A stretch of DNA of 64,000 bases from Evansella clarkii. Its GTDB lineage: Bacteria > Bacillota > Bacilli > Bacillales > Salisediminibacteriaceae. The notes under the pieces were generated by a model. That model was not told the origin of the DNA, searched no databases, and saw only the letters and a list, made by a program, of their open reading frames with translations. Location: positions 3,190,040 through 3,254,039 of the forward strand of contig NZ_KV917376.1 of assembly GCF_002019695.1 (NCBI RefSeq), read 5' to 3'. Numbering within the stretch: position 1 is the first letter of the stretch; each line of letters opens with the position of its first letter. The translations under genes and the position numbers were made by a program. Of the stretch, positions 1-13,170 are shown piece by piece.

Positions 1-240
1 CTCCATTATGCTTTTAGGGGACTTAAGCTGCACAGAGTAGATCTGCGAGTTCTGGAATATAACAAACGGGCAATAGCCTGTTATAAAAAATGCGGGTTCA
101 TTGAGGAAGGGAAGGAAAGGGAGGGTGCACTAATTAACGGGAATTATGAGTCAGATGTAATGATGAGTATTCTTGATAGAGAATATGAAGCTCCAAAGCA
201 CAAATTTATTGAAGTAATCCAAATTAAGCAGTGGCCCTAA
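1..240 (+). CDS. GNAT-family N-acetyltransferase, C-terminal fragment
   Basis: The frame is open from the first base of the window to TAA at 238-240, so the 5' part lies outside. The 79 visible residues carry the end of a GNAT fold. LHRVDLRVLEYNKRAIACYK followed by KCGFIEEG is the typical beta-5/alpha-4 region that lines the acetyl-CoA site, as in RimJ/RimL-like ribosomal-protein or small-molecule acetyltransferases. The stretch REGALINGNYESDVMMSIL matches the usual last strand of this family. The substrate cannot be told from the fragment. A terminator hairpin follows at 268-297, so it appears to end its own transcription unit. Confidence 0.8.
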   Translation, partial: LHYAFRGLKLHRVDLRVLEYNKRAIACYKKCGFIEEGKEREGALINGNYESDVMMSILDREYEAPKHKFIEVIQIKQWP

Positions 241-267
241 ATTAAACAGTACTGTTGATGTGTATTG

Positions 268-297
268 AACGTTTCTTCCTCGGGAGAAACGTTTTTT
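268..297 (+). terminator. Rho-independent terminator after the acetyltransferase fragment
   Basis: The arms AACGTTTCT (268-276) and AGAAACGTT (285-293) are perfect complements around an 8-nt loop. A T-run follows. Confidence 0.85.
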
Positions 298-350
298 ACA
301 TTCAATTAATGCCGCAGAAGCGCAAGCCTTCACCCCTTACTCTCATAAAG

Positions 351-364
351 ATGACAAATGTCAT
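351..364. promoter_or_regulatory. Perfect 14-bp palindrome, possible response-regulator site of the yvf operon
   Basis: ATGACA-AA-TGTCAT is a perfect dyad about 80 bp upstream of the ABC transporter start, and a further ATGACA half-site begins at about 373. NarL/LuxR-type response regulators such as the one encoded at 3225-3827 bind short dyads of this kind. Autoregulation is an inference; no binding data are visible. Confidence 0.45.
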
Positions 365-443
365 ATAAACATCATGACACCCTCCACTAATTGGAAAAGC
401 ATATAAACAATACAATAAAATCAGAAAAGCGGAGGTGATGGTC

Positions 444-1343
444 TTGAATGAGATAATTTGTTTAAAAGATGTTACGAAAACGTTTAAAGATAAAAAAGCG
501 GTAGACGGAGTTTCCTTTTCTATCAGGCAGGGGGAAGTGGCAGCCATACTTGGCCCAAACGGAGCTGGGAAAACAACCACCCTTTCCATGATGCTTGGAC
601 TGCTTCAGCCTTCAAGTGGAACAGTAAAGGTTTTAGGAGAAAATCCTAATTCCAGGAAAGTTCGTGAAAAAATCGGGGCGATGCTTCAGGAAGTTAGTGT
701 AATTGATGCTTTAACTGTGAAAGAAGTGATTCAGCTGTTCAGAAGCTATTACCCGGAACCATTATCATTTGAAGAACTAGTAAATCTGTCAGGCCTTAAA
801 GAATATGAGCTGAAAAAGCGGGCTGAAAAACTGTCAGGGGGACAGAAACGCCGGTTAAGCTTCGCTCTGGCAATGGCTGGCGACCCGGAAGTACTATTCT
901 TTGATGAACCCACAGTCGGCATGGATATTCATTCAAGGAAAATTTTCTGGCAAACAGTGCATCTATTGAAAAACAGAGGCAAAACGATTATTTTTACCAC
1001 CCATTATCTCCAGGAAGCTGATGACACTGCAGAACGCATTATACTGTTCCATAACGGCAGGTTAATTGAAGACGGCTCCCCTGCAGAAATTAAAGCGAAG
1101 CTGACAAGGAAATCAGTTTCCTTCAGAAAAACCGAGGCAATAAATATAAAAGGTCTTGAAAACCTGCCTCACATTCAAAAAGTTTCTGTTAAGGGCGGAA
1201 GAGTGCACCTTGAAACTGATGATACGGATGCAGTCCTATCCTCTCTTTATAAGCTGAATGGATTCTGGAAAGATATCCAGGTTGATTCAGGACGTCTGGA
1301 AGATGCTTTCGAACAGCTGACAGAAGAAAAGGAGGCGGTATAG
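444..1343 (+). CDS. yvfR: ABC transporter ATP-binding protein (YvfR-like)
   Basis: This is the nucleotide-binding subunit of an ABC-2 type exporter. It shows Walker A GPNGAGKTT, a Q-loop, the signature LSGGQKRR, Walker B VLFFDEPT and the switch histidine in TTHYLQEA. After about residue 215 comes the C-terminal extension usual for drug or lipopeptide exporters of the DrrA/CcmA group. The start is taken as TTG at 444, which lies seven bases after GGAGGTG (431-437). In-frame GTG 435 and ATG 438 overlap that Shine-Dalgarno site. The permease ATG follows the stop with no gap (1343/1344). The ATPase, permease, DesK-type kinase and LuxR-type regulator order matches B. subtilis yvfRSTU. The exported substrate is unknown. 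Confidence 0.88.
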   Translation: MNEIICLKDVTKTFKDKKAVDGVSFSIRQGEVAAILGPNGAGKTTTLSMMLGLLQPSSGTVKVLGENPNSRKVREKIGAMLQEVSVIDALTVKEVIQLFRSYYPEPLSFEELVNLSGLKEYELKKRAEKLSGGQKRRLSFALAMAGDPEVLFFDEPTVGMDIHSRKIFWQTVHLLKNRGKTIIFTTHYLQEADDTAERIILFHNGRLIEDGSPAEIKAKLTRKSVSFRKTEAINIKGLENLPHIQKVSVKGGRVHLETDDTDAVLSSLYKLNGFWKDIQVDSGRLEDAFEQLTEEKEAV

Positions 1344-2084
1344 ATGAACGCTTTTTTCATGCAGTCCAAAGCGGAGATATTGAGGATTTTAAGAAACCCT
1401 TACTACGTTTTCTGGTCACTGGCAATGCCAATTGTGTTTTACGTTATTTTCACAAGGGTTTTCAACACAGGGATTGATGGCCAGCAGGAATGGCAGGCCC
1501 ATTATTTAATGTCAATGACAGCGTTCAGTGTGATGGGATCGGCTATTATGACACTTGGAATCAGACTGGTGGAAGAAAGAGCACAGGGCTGGTCGAAGTT
1601 CATGAAAATTACCCCGTTGACAGACACTGCCTATTTCTTTGCTAAAATGGTCGGCCAGACAGTGATCCATACATTTTCTATTATTGTTATTTTTACTGCC
1701 GGGGCAGTCATTAATGGTGTAGCACTCACTCCGGCAGAGTGGCTCATGTGCGGATTATGGATCCTTGCAGGTTCGTTCCCGTTTCTTGCTCTTGGTACGT
1801 TAATCGGAACAATGAAGAAAGTGGACACAGCAGCGGGGGTCAGCAATGTAATTTATATGCTTCTCGCTGTCTGCGGCGGAATGTGGATGCCGTTAGAAAC
1901 GATGCCATCTTTTTTGCAGAGTATTGGTATCTGGCTCCCTTCTTATAATTTTGGAAACGGTGCATGGCAGATTGTACAGGGAAATGCCCCGGAACTTGCA
2001 AACTGGCTGCTGTTAGCAGGATATTTATTCCTCTTTGTCGTATTGTCTAATTATGTAAGAAGAAATCAGGAAGCGGCGGTGTAA
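1344..2084 (+). CDS. yvfS: ABC-2 type transporter permease (YvfS-like)
   Basis: This 246-residue integral membrane protein has about six hydrophobic segments and the ABC-2 permease layout. There is a cytoplasmic N-terminus with EILRILRNPYY, a first TM near residues 22-40, a Glu-Arg loop (LVEERAQGWSKFMK) that couples to the ATPase, and a conserved late segment GGMWMPLETMPSFLQSIGIW. It would form the channel with the preceding ATPase. It starts one base after the ATPase stop, with GGAGG about 10 bases upstream inside that gene. Two bases separate it from the kinase gene, so the four genes are surely co-transcribed. Confidence 0.88.
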   Translation: MNAFFMQSKAEILRILRNPYYVFWSLAMPIVFYVIFTRVFNTGIDGQQEWQAHYLMSMTAFSVMGSAIMTLGIRLVEERAQGWSKFMKITPLTDTAYFFAKMVGQTVIHTFSIIVIFTAGAVINGVALTPAEWLMCGLWILAGSFPFLALGTLIGTMKKVDTAAGVSNVIYMLLAVCGGMWMPLETMPSFLQSIGIWLPSYNFGNGAWQIVQGNAPELANWLLLAGYLFLFVVLSNYVRRNQEAAV

Positions 2085-2086
2085 AA

Positions 2087-3223
2087 ATGGCGGAAAGTAA
2101 GAAAAGGTTTGAATTTTTCCCTGCAAGGTACGGTTACTACCCATACATTTTCCTTCTGTATCTCCTCCTTCCAGCGTTTTTCATTGGTTCTGAAACAGGC
2201 TGGAAGCTGGCTGCGGGGATATTTATGCTCCTGCTGTTCCTTGTTAGTTACAGACAGCTTTATTGTCAGGAATCCACAGCAAAAAACTCTTTTATGTACT
2301 GGCTTTTCGTACAGCTGTCAATCATCCTGCTGCTTACCGTCTTTTATAATATAAACAGTATTTATCTCGGATTCTTTTCTGCTCACTTTATCGGCTGGCA
2401 CGATGACAGAAAGCACTTCTGGAGAGATTATTCCGTGTTCGCTTTTGTCATTTTGTTCCCGGCTGTCTACTATTTTGGAGTCCTGCAGGCAGAAGGGCTT
2501 TTGTTCTTTCTTATTTTCAGCGCCATCATGCTTTTTTCTCCATTTGGGATCCGCTCTATGAACAGCCGGATGGAGCTGGAAAGACAGCTGAATGAAGCGA
2601 ATAAACAAATTGAAACATTAGTTAAGCGGGAAGAAAGGATGCGGATCGCCCGTGATCTTCACGATACTCTGGGGCACACATTGTCGTTAATTACGTTAAA
2701 AGCCCAGCTCGTTGAAAAGCTTACGGAAAAAAATCCTGAGAGAGCAAAACTGGAAGCAAAGGAAATAGAAAGGACGTCCCGGACTGCATTGTCCCAGGTA
2801 AGAGAACTTGTCTCAGATATGAGAACAGCTTCTCTGTCAGAAGTAGTAGAGGAATGTAAATTAATCCTCGAAGCAGCCTCCATAACATGCTCTGTGGAAG
2901 GCAGGCTTAATAAAGATTCACTCCCGGGGCTTACTGAAAATATCCTCGGTATGTGCCTCCGGGAAGCAGTCACAAATACTGTTAAGCACAGCGGCGCGGA
3001 AAATTGCCGGATTATCGTGGAGCAGCTTGCCGGAGAGGTGAAAGTAACCGTCGAGGATGATGGAGAAGGAATCGGAAATTCAGTTGAGTATGGAAACGGG
3101 TTAAAAGGGATGTGTGAACGGCTGGAATTGCTGGACGGAAAGATGGAACTTGTATCGGAAAATGGTTCTAAACTTGTTGTTTCAGTTCCTGTCATCCGCC
3201 AAAACAGAGAGGCAGGTGCGTAA
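2087..3223 (+). CDS. yvfT: Sensor histidine kinase, DesK/HisKA_3 type (YvfT-like)
   Basis: The 378-residue membrane sensor has an N-terminal block of about four to five TM helices (residues about 15-155), a short coiled coil (MELERQLNEANKQIETLVKR), then the HisKA_3 dimerisation helix. The phospho-acceptor is His192 in RIARDLHDTLGHTL. A HATPase_c domain follows, with the N-box REAVTNTVKHSG and G-boxes VEDDGEGIG and GNGLKGMCERL. With no large external domain, it probably senses a change in the membrane or in the ABC transporter itself, as DesK-like kinases do. It overlaps no neighbour, and the regulator TTG starts one base after its stop. Confidence 0.9.
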   Translation: MAESKKRFEFFPARYGYYPYIFLLYLLLPAFFIGSETGWKLAAGIFMLLLFLVSYRQLYCQESTAKNSFMYWLFVQLSIILLLTVFYNINSIYLGFFSAHFIGWHDDRKHFWRDYSVFAFVILFPAVYYFGVLQAEGLLFFLIFSAIMLFSPFGIRSMNSRMELERQLNEANKQIETLVKREERMRIARDLHDTLGHTLSLITLKAQLVEKLTEKNPERAKLEAKEIERTSRTALSQVRELVSDMRTASLSEVVEECKLILEAASITCSVEGRLNKDSLPGLTENILGMCLREAVTNTVKHSGAENCRIIVEQLAGEVKVTVEDDGEGIGNSVEYGNGLKGMCERLELLDGKMELVSENGSKLVVSVPVIRQNREAGA

Positions 3224-3224
3224 A

Positions 3225-3827
3225 TTGATTAAGATTGTTCTTGCAGAAGATCAAAGAATGCTTCGTGGAGCTTTAGGGTCACTTCTCGATTTGGAAGATG
3301 ATATTGAAGTGATTGGCCAGTCAGAAAATGGAGAAGAAGCTCTCCGCATTATCCTGGAAAACAAACCGGATGTGTGCCTGATGGATATTGAGATGCCTTT
3401 AATGAGCGGGCTGGAGGTTGCGGAAGAACTGAAGGAGCGGGGTTCCTCCTGTAAAATTATCATTCTGACTACTTTTGCGCGGCCTGGTTATTTTGAGAGG
3501 GCAGTTAAAGCGAATGTTCATGGATATCTCCTGAAAGACGGTTCAAGTGAAGAGCTTGCTGAATCGATCAGGCAGGTGATGAAAGGAAAACGGCAGTTTG
3601 CCGAAGAATTAATCTTTGGCAGTGTCAAACAGGAAAACCCTCTCACAGAAAGGGAGAGGGAGGTGCTGCGGCTGGCTGCACAGGGAAAAACATCGAAGGA
3701 GATATCTGCAAGCCTGTATTTATCCCCAGGCACTGTCCGAAACTATATGTCTGAGATCATTCAGAAACTGGAAGCGTCAAACCGGATAGAAGCAATTGCT
3801 GCAGCGGAGGAAAAGGGATGGCTGTAA
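3225..3827 (+). CDS. yvfU: Response regulator, NarL/FixJ family (YvfU-like)
   Basis: The start is TTG at 3225, just after the kinase stop, with AGAGGCAGG upstream; this gives 200 residues starting MIKIVLAEDQ, the same length as B. subtilis YvfU. The longer frame upstream of it is a shadow of the kinase gene. The receiver domain has the acidic pair ED near residues 8-9, the phospho-acceptor Asp54 in CLMDIEMP, a switch Thr in ILTTF and Lys in LLKDG. The C-terminal LuxR-type HTH is LTEREREVLRLAAQGKTSKE followed by ISASLYLSPGTVRNYMSEI. It is the partner of the adjacent kinase and probably controls this operon, perhaps through the palindrome at 351-364. Confidence 0.9.
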   Translation: MIKIVLAEDQRMLRGALGSLLDLEDDIEVIGQSENGEEALRIILENKPDVCLMDIEMPLMSGLEVAEELKERGSSCKIIILTTFARPGYFERAVKANVHGYLLKDGSSEELAESIRQVMKGKRQFAEELIFGSVKQENPLTEREREVLRLAAQGKTSKEISASLYLSPGTVRNYMSEIIQKLEASNRIEAIAAAEEKGWL

Positions 3828-3870
3828 AGGTTTTTTTTGGTGTGCTTCTCATAAAAAGGCCAAACTTTCC

Positions 3871-5151
3871 TTATTCCACTGCGGCTGCTTTTTCTTTCGT
3901 TAGTTTCTTCTTACCCTCGAGGAATGGACTTCCGGCTGCCAGGCCCAGGCCAAACAAGATAAGGAAGCCTCCGCAGGCTATACAAATGACAGCTACTCCA
4001 AAATGCTGGACAAGCATTCCGCCAACGAGTGGGGAAACAAGCACAGTCATACTTATAAGAGAATTTGCAATTCCAGAAACACGGCCAATTTCCTTTTCAG
4101 TTGTCTCCTTTTGAATTAAATACTGAAAAGTTATGCTGAGAAGGCCAACCCCCAATCCAGCGGAAATGCCAAGGAACACAGGCAGTAACAGGAAGAACCC
4201 TTCCCTTAGAAACCCAAGACCTCCAAACCCTGTTCCAATTAAGAGCATGCTTAATCCTATAAGAATTCCATAATTATTTAACGTGGAAAAACGATTCAGA
4301 ACCAGGATCATTAACACAGCTCCGAGTCCGGAAGCCCCCATTAACCAGCCAGTTAGTTCCGGTAAGTCAGGAGCTATTTCTCTAAAAAGCACAGGAAACT
4401 GAATATCAATCATTTGAATGGCAATAAAACCAATAACTATAGAAATTAAGCTTATGAAAAGTATTCTGCTTTTAAGGACAATTTTCCAGCCCTCAAGCCA
4501 TGAACTCCAAAATCCCCCTTTTTGTTCTCCTTTTTCCTGTACCATTGCTGTTTCCCGGATCATTTTTTTATTGAGAACAATCTTTAATAGGATGAGAGCA
4601 GAAATGGTGAATGCTGCTGCATTGACCAAAATACAAAATTTAGGTGACAGGAATCCTGCTAATGAGGCACCGGCAAAAGGACCGATGATTTTCGACATTT
4701 GATTTACAGTACCGTTCAGGGTCACAGCTTTCATAATAAGTTTTTCATCAACCACAAGTTTTATAAGGCCTTGCTGGGCAGGGCTGTGAACCACATTTAC
4801 AGCGGATCTTAACGCAAGCAGTATAAGTGCAGGCCAAGGGCTGTTTGTGAAAAATAATAGTAAAGTCAGTACAGCAGTTACAGAATCAGAAACTAACATT
4901 ATTTTTACCCGGTGGTACTGATCAGTCAGAACCCCAGCAAATTGGCTTAATAAAACCTGTGGCAGGGCGTAGGCAACGGGAATTAAAGCAATAACTAATG
5001 GACTTGCCTGCCATACATAGCTGAACAAAATGATAATAGCCACCATATCAAACCAGTGTCCGAGCATTGAAACGGAGTATGAGGCGAATAGCTTCATAAA
5101 TATTTTGTTCTGCCAGATTGTCTTATGTGGATGGATGTTTTGCTGGTCCAT
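3871..5151 (-). CDS. MFS transporter
   Basis: This is a twelve-TM major facilitator protein of 426 residues, counted from ATG at 5151. That ATG lies nine bases after AAGGAG; the upstream in-frame TTG and ATG overlap this site. The N-terminal half shows ASYSVSMLGHWFDMVAIIIL and the loop FAGVLTDQYHRVKIMLVSD, the motif-A region between TM2 and TM3, as in MFS exporters of the enterobactin or macrolide-efflux type. The C-terminus is a basic-acidic tail. It lies 66 bp downstream of the regulator at 5218-6348 on the same strand, so the regulator probably controls it. The substrate is unknown. It converges on yvfU with only 43 bp between the stops. Confidence 0.85.
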   Translation of the reverse strand: MDQQNIHPHKTIWQNKIFMKLFASYSVSMLGHWFDMVAIIILFSYVWQASPLVIALIPVAYALPQVLLSQFAGVLTDQYHRVKIMLVSDSVTAVLTLLLFFTNSPWPALILLALRSAVNVVHSPAQQGLIKLVVDEKLIMKAVTLNGTVNQMSKIIGPFAGASLAGFLSPKFCILVNAAAFTISALILLKIVLNKKMIRETAMVQEKGEQKGGFWSSWLEGWKIVLKSRILFISLISIVIGFIAIQMIDIQFPVLFREIAPDLPELTGWLMGASGLGAVLMILVLNRFSTLNNYGILIGLSMLLIGTGFGGLGFLREGFFLLLPVFLGISAGLGVGLLSITFQYLIQKETTEKEIGRVSGIANSLISMTVLVSPLVGGMLVQHFGVAVICIACGGFLILFGLGLAAGSPFLEGKKKLTKEKAAAVE

Positions 5152-5217
5152 CTTTTTCATCTCCTTAAGCAAATCATTTATTTGCTTTAAGAATAATATT
5201 TGAATGTCAGACCAATA

Positions 5218-6348
5218 TCAGAGGAACAAATCAATTTCATTTTTTATTTTTCGTTTTACTTCTATTATATTGTATCTCTCATATACTTCTTCTTTTTTTA
5301 ACGTAATGAATTCCGCCACGGTCTGATTTTTAAATATGGTGAGGAGTTTCTCCGTCACGAGGATAGTCATTAACGTCTGAATTGGAAAGCGGGCTTTATT
5401 CAAAACAGTAAAAGCATGTGAGATTAAGTCTGTTCCTTTAGCATGCTCTTTCGTCGTAAGATAGTAAAATCCTTTTAAAACTAAGAACAAACCGTATTCC
5501 CGTTGAAAATGATATCTTTCCAAAAAATTCTCCAATATTTCCATTCTTATTTTTGCAAGGGCAGCATCCTGCAGACAGAGGGCATAGGTAAACCAGCCAA
5601 GCTGATAAAATCCATAAAAGCCAGGTACTGCTTCAGTAATTCTTTCATCAGCATCTAAAAGCAGTGTGTGAGCTTTTTCCAACTGGTCTATCTTTATATA
5701 TATGAAAACTTTTAATAAATGTATATCTTCCCTGTCTTCTTCGGGGATAAGGTTCTTACTCTCGAACTTCTGTATATATTTCTCTATTTTGTTTTCGTCC
5801 GTTTCTAATATTATATAAAGCCCCAGAAAGGTGACGGATTTTTCATTAAAAGGGATTCGGGTAGAATTAATTAAAGATAAAAAGTCTCCTCTTAAAAAAT
5901 TCAGGAATATTTCTTCTTTTTCATCCAGTACAAGTCCGAATGTATCTTTATCCATAAGTCTATGTATTGCTTCCCCCTGTCCGTATAAATGATATTTTTT
6001 CAAAAGTTCCGTGCTTAGCCGTTTAAAGTCTTCATCTGCAGTAATTGTTAAAGTATGGGACGGGGGAGGGGAATAAACTAATTTGTATCCAATCCCTTTA
6101 ATTGTTTCTATTATAATAGAAGGAGACCGCTTCTTCAGTTTTTTACGAAGCCGGTATATATGGTCATCTACTGTTCTGTCGGAAGGGATCTGGAATGGCC
6201 AGACTGCTTCAAGAATTTGCTGCCGGGATAATGCATGGTTATGATTTTCATATAAATACTGCAGCAACTGGAACTCTTTCCTTAATAATTCTATTTTTTC
6301 ACCTTCAATACGTACGGAGTAATTATTAATATCAAAAGACAGACCCAT
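5218..6348 (-). CDS. Transcriptional regulator: OmpR-type winged helix plus helical-repeat domain
   Basis: Residues 1-95 form a Trans_reg_C (OmpR/PhoB) winged helix: LRKEFQLLQYLYENHNHALS, then RQQILEAVWPF, TVDDHIYRLRKKLKK and the wing IETIKGIGYKLVYS. There is no receiver domain. The remaining 280 or so residues are helical with regularly spaced Leu/Tyr/Phe (for example LLKVFIYIKIDQLEKAHTLL), suggesting TPR-like repeats, a layout related to SARP/BTAD and peptide-sensing regulators. Such helical domains often bind a small ligand or peptide; no ligand can be named. GGAAGGTGAT precedes the ATG. It is the first gene of a two-gene unit with the MFS exporter. Confidence 0.8.
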   Translation of the reverse strand: MGLSFDINNYSVRIEGEKIELLRKEFQLLQYLYENHNHALSRQQILEAVWPFQIPSDRTVDDHIYRLRKKLKKRSPSIIIETIKGIGYKLVYSPPPSHTLTITADEDFKRLSTELLKKYHLYGQGEAIHRLMDKDTFGLVLDEKEEIFLNFLRGDFLSLINSTRIPFNEKSVTFLGLYIILETDENKIEKYIQKFESKNLIPEEDREDIHLLKVFIYIKIDQLEKAHTLLLDADERITEAVPGFYGFYQLGWFTYALCLQDAALAKIRMEILENFLERYHFQREYGLFLVLKGFYYLTTKEHAKGTDLISHAFTVLNKARFPIQTLMTILVTEKLLTIFKNQTVAEFITLKKEEVYERYNIIEVKRKIKNEIDLFL

Positions 6349-6573
6349 ATAATCACCTTCCAGGGAGATAGTTTATAAATAAATAATAGCATGTGCGCCA
6401 CGGGTATAATGAAAGAAAATCTTCTTTTAAAAAAACATAAAAGAAAATCACTTGATTGTTTTAAAAGAGGATTAGTGGCTGTATATAATGGGTATGAATT
6501 ATTAGAAGTATTTTTGTTACCTCAATGAAACTTTGATTAATCCAGTTTTCTCGGCAATTTTTAAAATAAATGC
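6349..6573. other. Intergenic region between the regulator and the rRNA promoters
   Basis: An A/T-rich spacer with no open frame that looks coding. A TATAAT lies at 6484-6489 but has no convincing -35 at the right distance. Confidence 0.5.
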
Positions 6574-6602
6574 TTGTTTCTTTGTGGTTAACATGGTATA
6601 TT
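6574..6602 (+). promoter_or_regulatory. rRNA operon promoter P1
   Basis: TTGTTT (6574-6579), a 17-base spacer and TATATT (6597-6602), on the rRNA strand about 370 bp before 16S. Confidence 0.6.
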
Positions 6603-6700
6603 ATTAATCCGCCATAAAAACGGCGTTGCGCAGAACTTTATGTTTCGTGTTTTTTTATTGCAGTTTAACTACATGGAAAGAAAAAACACTAAAAAAATAG

Positions 6701-6729
6701 TTGCGCAGAATTAAGATGTGTGATATTAT
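6701..6729 (+). promoter_or_regulatory. rRNA operon promoter P2
   Basis: TTGCGC (6701-6706), a 17-base spacer and TATTAT (6724-6729). The motif GTTGCGCAGAA also occurs at 6625 without a good -10. Confidence 0.65.
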
Positions 6730-6793
6730 TGTTTATGTCGCTGATCACAACACAGCAGAAAAGCAACGAAAAAAACTTTATTTAAAAAAGTAG

Positions 6794-6822
6794 TTGCAAA
6801 CGGTTTGTTATCGTGATATAAT
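6794..6822 (+). promoter_or_regulatory. rRNA operon promoter P3
   Basis: TTGCAA (6794-6799), a 17-base spacer and a consensus TATAAT (6817-6822). It is followed at about 6857 by TTCTTTGAAAACTGAACAAT, the usual boxA-like antitermination leader of Bacillus rRNA operons. Confidence 0.8.
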
Positions 6823-6972
6823 AAATCCTGTCGCTAAAAAACGACTACGAAACATTTGTTCTTTGAAAACTGAACAATAAGCCAAGCGAAGTGGGATATT
6901 TTAAAATATCCCGTCAATCGAAAGAGTAATCTTTCAAATTAAATGATGTCAGAGACATCAAACTCGTTTCAA

Positions 6973-8543
<1,571 letters not shown>

Positions 8544-8931
8544 AAGGAGCTTAAAAGGCTCATACCTTTTTAAAGCTTCGCTTGGTACTTTTTGTTTAGT
8601 TTTGAGAGGTCATACTCTCAAAAATGATTTTCCTCTTTCCAGAGGAAGGTTATTCTTTTGCCCTTTGAAAACTGGATAACGATTAACTGATTGATGATCA
8701 CCGGTTGTTTTAATTAAAAGTGCAAACTTTTAACGAGTACAACCGAGTGTCTTAGATAAGGCTAAATGTAGACGCCATAATTGCGTAAAAAACCTTTTAT
8801 TAAGGTTTTTGCAAGGAGAACCAAGGAGATCGAGGAAACAAGCTTTCGAGTGACTGAGCGTATACCAATACGCGACAGGAACGAGAAGGCGCAGTTGACG
8901 AAGATATCCGACGGTTATCTGCCGCAAAAAC
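8544..8931 (+). other. 16S-23S internal transcribed spacer (no tRNA)
   Basis: This 388-bp spacer contains no tRNA gene. CTTTGAAAACTGGATAACG (about 8662) is the second boxA-like leader. A hairpin AAAACCTTTTATTAAGGTTTT lies near 8789. The stretch about 8810-8925 is GC-richer and may be a repeat-derived insert. Confidence 0.8.
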
Positions 8932-11865
<2,934 letters not shown>

Positions 11866-11925
11866 ATAAGTCTTACTAAGCAAGATTATCAATCAGAAAA
11901 GTTATCCAGTTTTGAGAGGGCAACA

Positions 11926-12051
11926 CGAAAAGCGTAAGCGCCTCGTACACGAGCGACAAGCACTGGAGGACCGGCAAGAAGAAGCAAGCATTTAAGCTTC
12001 GATTGACGGACCGAAGTGACCTCGAGCGAGTAGGCGCTGTAGCTAGACACC
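11926..12051 (+). repeat. Dispersed repeat in the 23S-5S spacer
   Basis: The segment has terminal complementary arms AGCGCCT (11937-11943) and AGGCGCT (12032-12038), and inner blocks GCGACAAGCACTGGAGGACC and GACGGACCGAAGTGACC. It resembles a repeat I recall as common between genes of alkaliphilic Bacillus relatives. The 23S-5S spacer of this operon is lengthened by it to about 200 bp. Folded, it would make a long branched hairpin inside the rRNA precursor. Confidence 0.6.
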
Positions 12052-12065
12052 TTTCAATTTTATAG

Positions 12066-12182
<117 letters not shown>

Positions 12183-12217
12183 CTTCCGGGGCTAACTATG
12201 TTAGTCCCGTTTCTAAC

Positions 12218-12293
12218 GGGGCCTTAGCTCAGCTGGGAGAGCGCCTGCCTTGCACGCAGGAGGTCAGCGGTTCGATCCCGCTAGGCTCCACCA
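12218..12293 (+). tRNA. tRNA-Ala(TGC)
   Basis: Acceptor GGGGCCT pairs with AGGCTCC. The anticodon loop CTTGCAC gives TGC (12251-12253), the T-loop is TTCGATC, and CCA is encoded. Confidence 0.97.
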
Positions 12294-12328
12294 TTTGTTT
12301 TTTTATCAATTCTTTACTTATGCCATAA

Positions 12329-12421
12329 GGAGAGCTGTCCGAGTGGCCGAAGGAGCACGATTGGAAATCGTGTAGGCGGTTTAAACCCGTCTCGAGGGTT
12401 CGAATCCCTCGCTCTCCGCCA
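12329..12421 (+). tRNA. tRNA-Ser(GGA)
   Basis: Class II tRNA with a long variable arm. Acceptor GGAGAGC pairs with GCTCTCC, the anticodon is GGA (12363-12365), and CCA is encoded. Confidence 0.97.
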
Positions 12422-12437
12422 TCTAACTTTAACTTAT

Positions 12438-12512
12438 GGCCCGTTGGTCAAGTGGTTAAGACACCGCCCTTTCACGGCGGTAACACGGGTTCGAATCCCG
12501 TACGGGTCACCA
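12438..12512 (+). tRNA. tRNA-Glu(TTC)
   Basis: Acceptor GGCCCGT pairs with ACGGGTC. The anticodon loop CTTTCAC gives TTC. CCA is encoded. Confidence 0.97.
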
Positions 12513-12519
12513 TATTACT

Positions 12520-12595
12520 GGAAGATTAGCTCAGTTGGGAGAGCACCTGCCTTACAAGCAGGGGGTCGGCGGTTCGAGCCCGTCATCTTCCACCA
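12520..12595 (+). tRNA. tRNA-Val(TAC)
   Basis: Acceptor GGAAGAT pairs with ATCTTCC. The anticodon TAC is at 12553-12555. CCA is encoded. Confidence 0.97.
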
Positions 12596-12599
12596 TTAT

Positions 12600-12675
<76 letters not shown>

Positions 12676-12690
12676 TTATTTCATTATATA

Positions 12691-12914
<224 letters not shown>

Positions 12915-12975
12915 ATTATTTAAATCCATTTAATAACCCATAACCTCATGAACATTCATCTTTGAATTACTTCAT

Positions 12976-13051
12976 GAGCCATTAGCTCAGTTGGTAGAGC
13001 ATCTGACTTTTAATCAGAGGGTCGAAGGTTCGAGTCCTTCATGGCTCACCA
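12976..13051 (+). tRNA. tRNA-Lys(TTT)
   Basis: Acceptor GAGCCAT pairs with ATGGCTC. The anticodon loop CTTTTAA gives TTT. CCA is encoded. Confidence 0.97.
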
Positions 13052-13061
13052 TTTAATGAAT

Positions 13062-13146
13062 GCGGGTGTGGCGGAATTGGCAGACGCGCTAGACTTAGGA
13101 TCTAGTGTCTTACGACGTGGGGGTTCAAGTCCCTTCACCCGCACCA
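13062..13146 (+). tRNA. tRNA-Leu(TAG)
   Basis: Class II tRNA. Acceptor GCGGGTG faces CACCCGC. The anticodon loop CTTAGGA gives TAG. CCA is encoded. Confidence 0.97.
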
Positions 13147-13170
13147 TTTATTATAGCCTGAAACTGCCTG

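Noticed and set aside
435-443. GTG 435 or ATG 438 as start of the ABC ATPase
   Set aside because: Both overlap the GGAGGTG ribosome site; TTG 444 has the right spacing.
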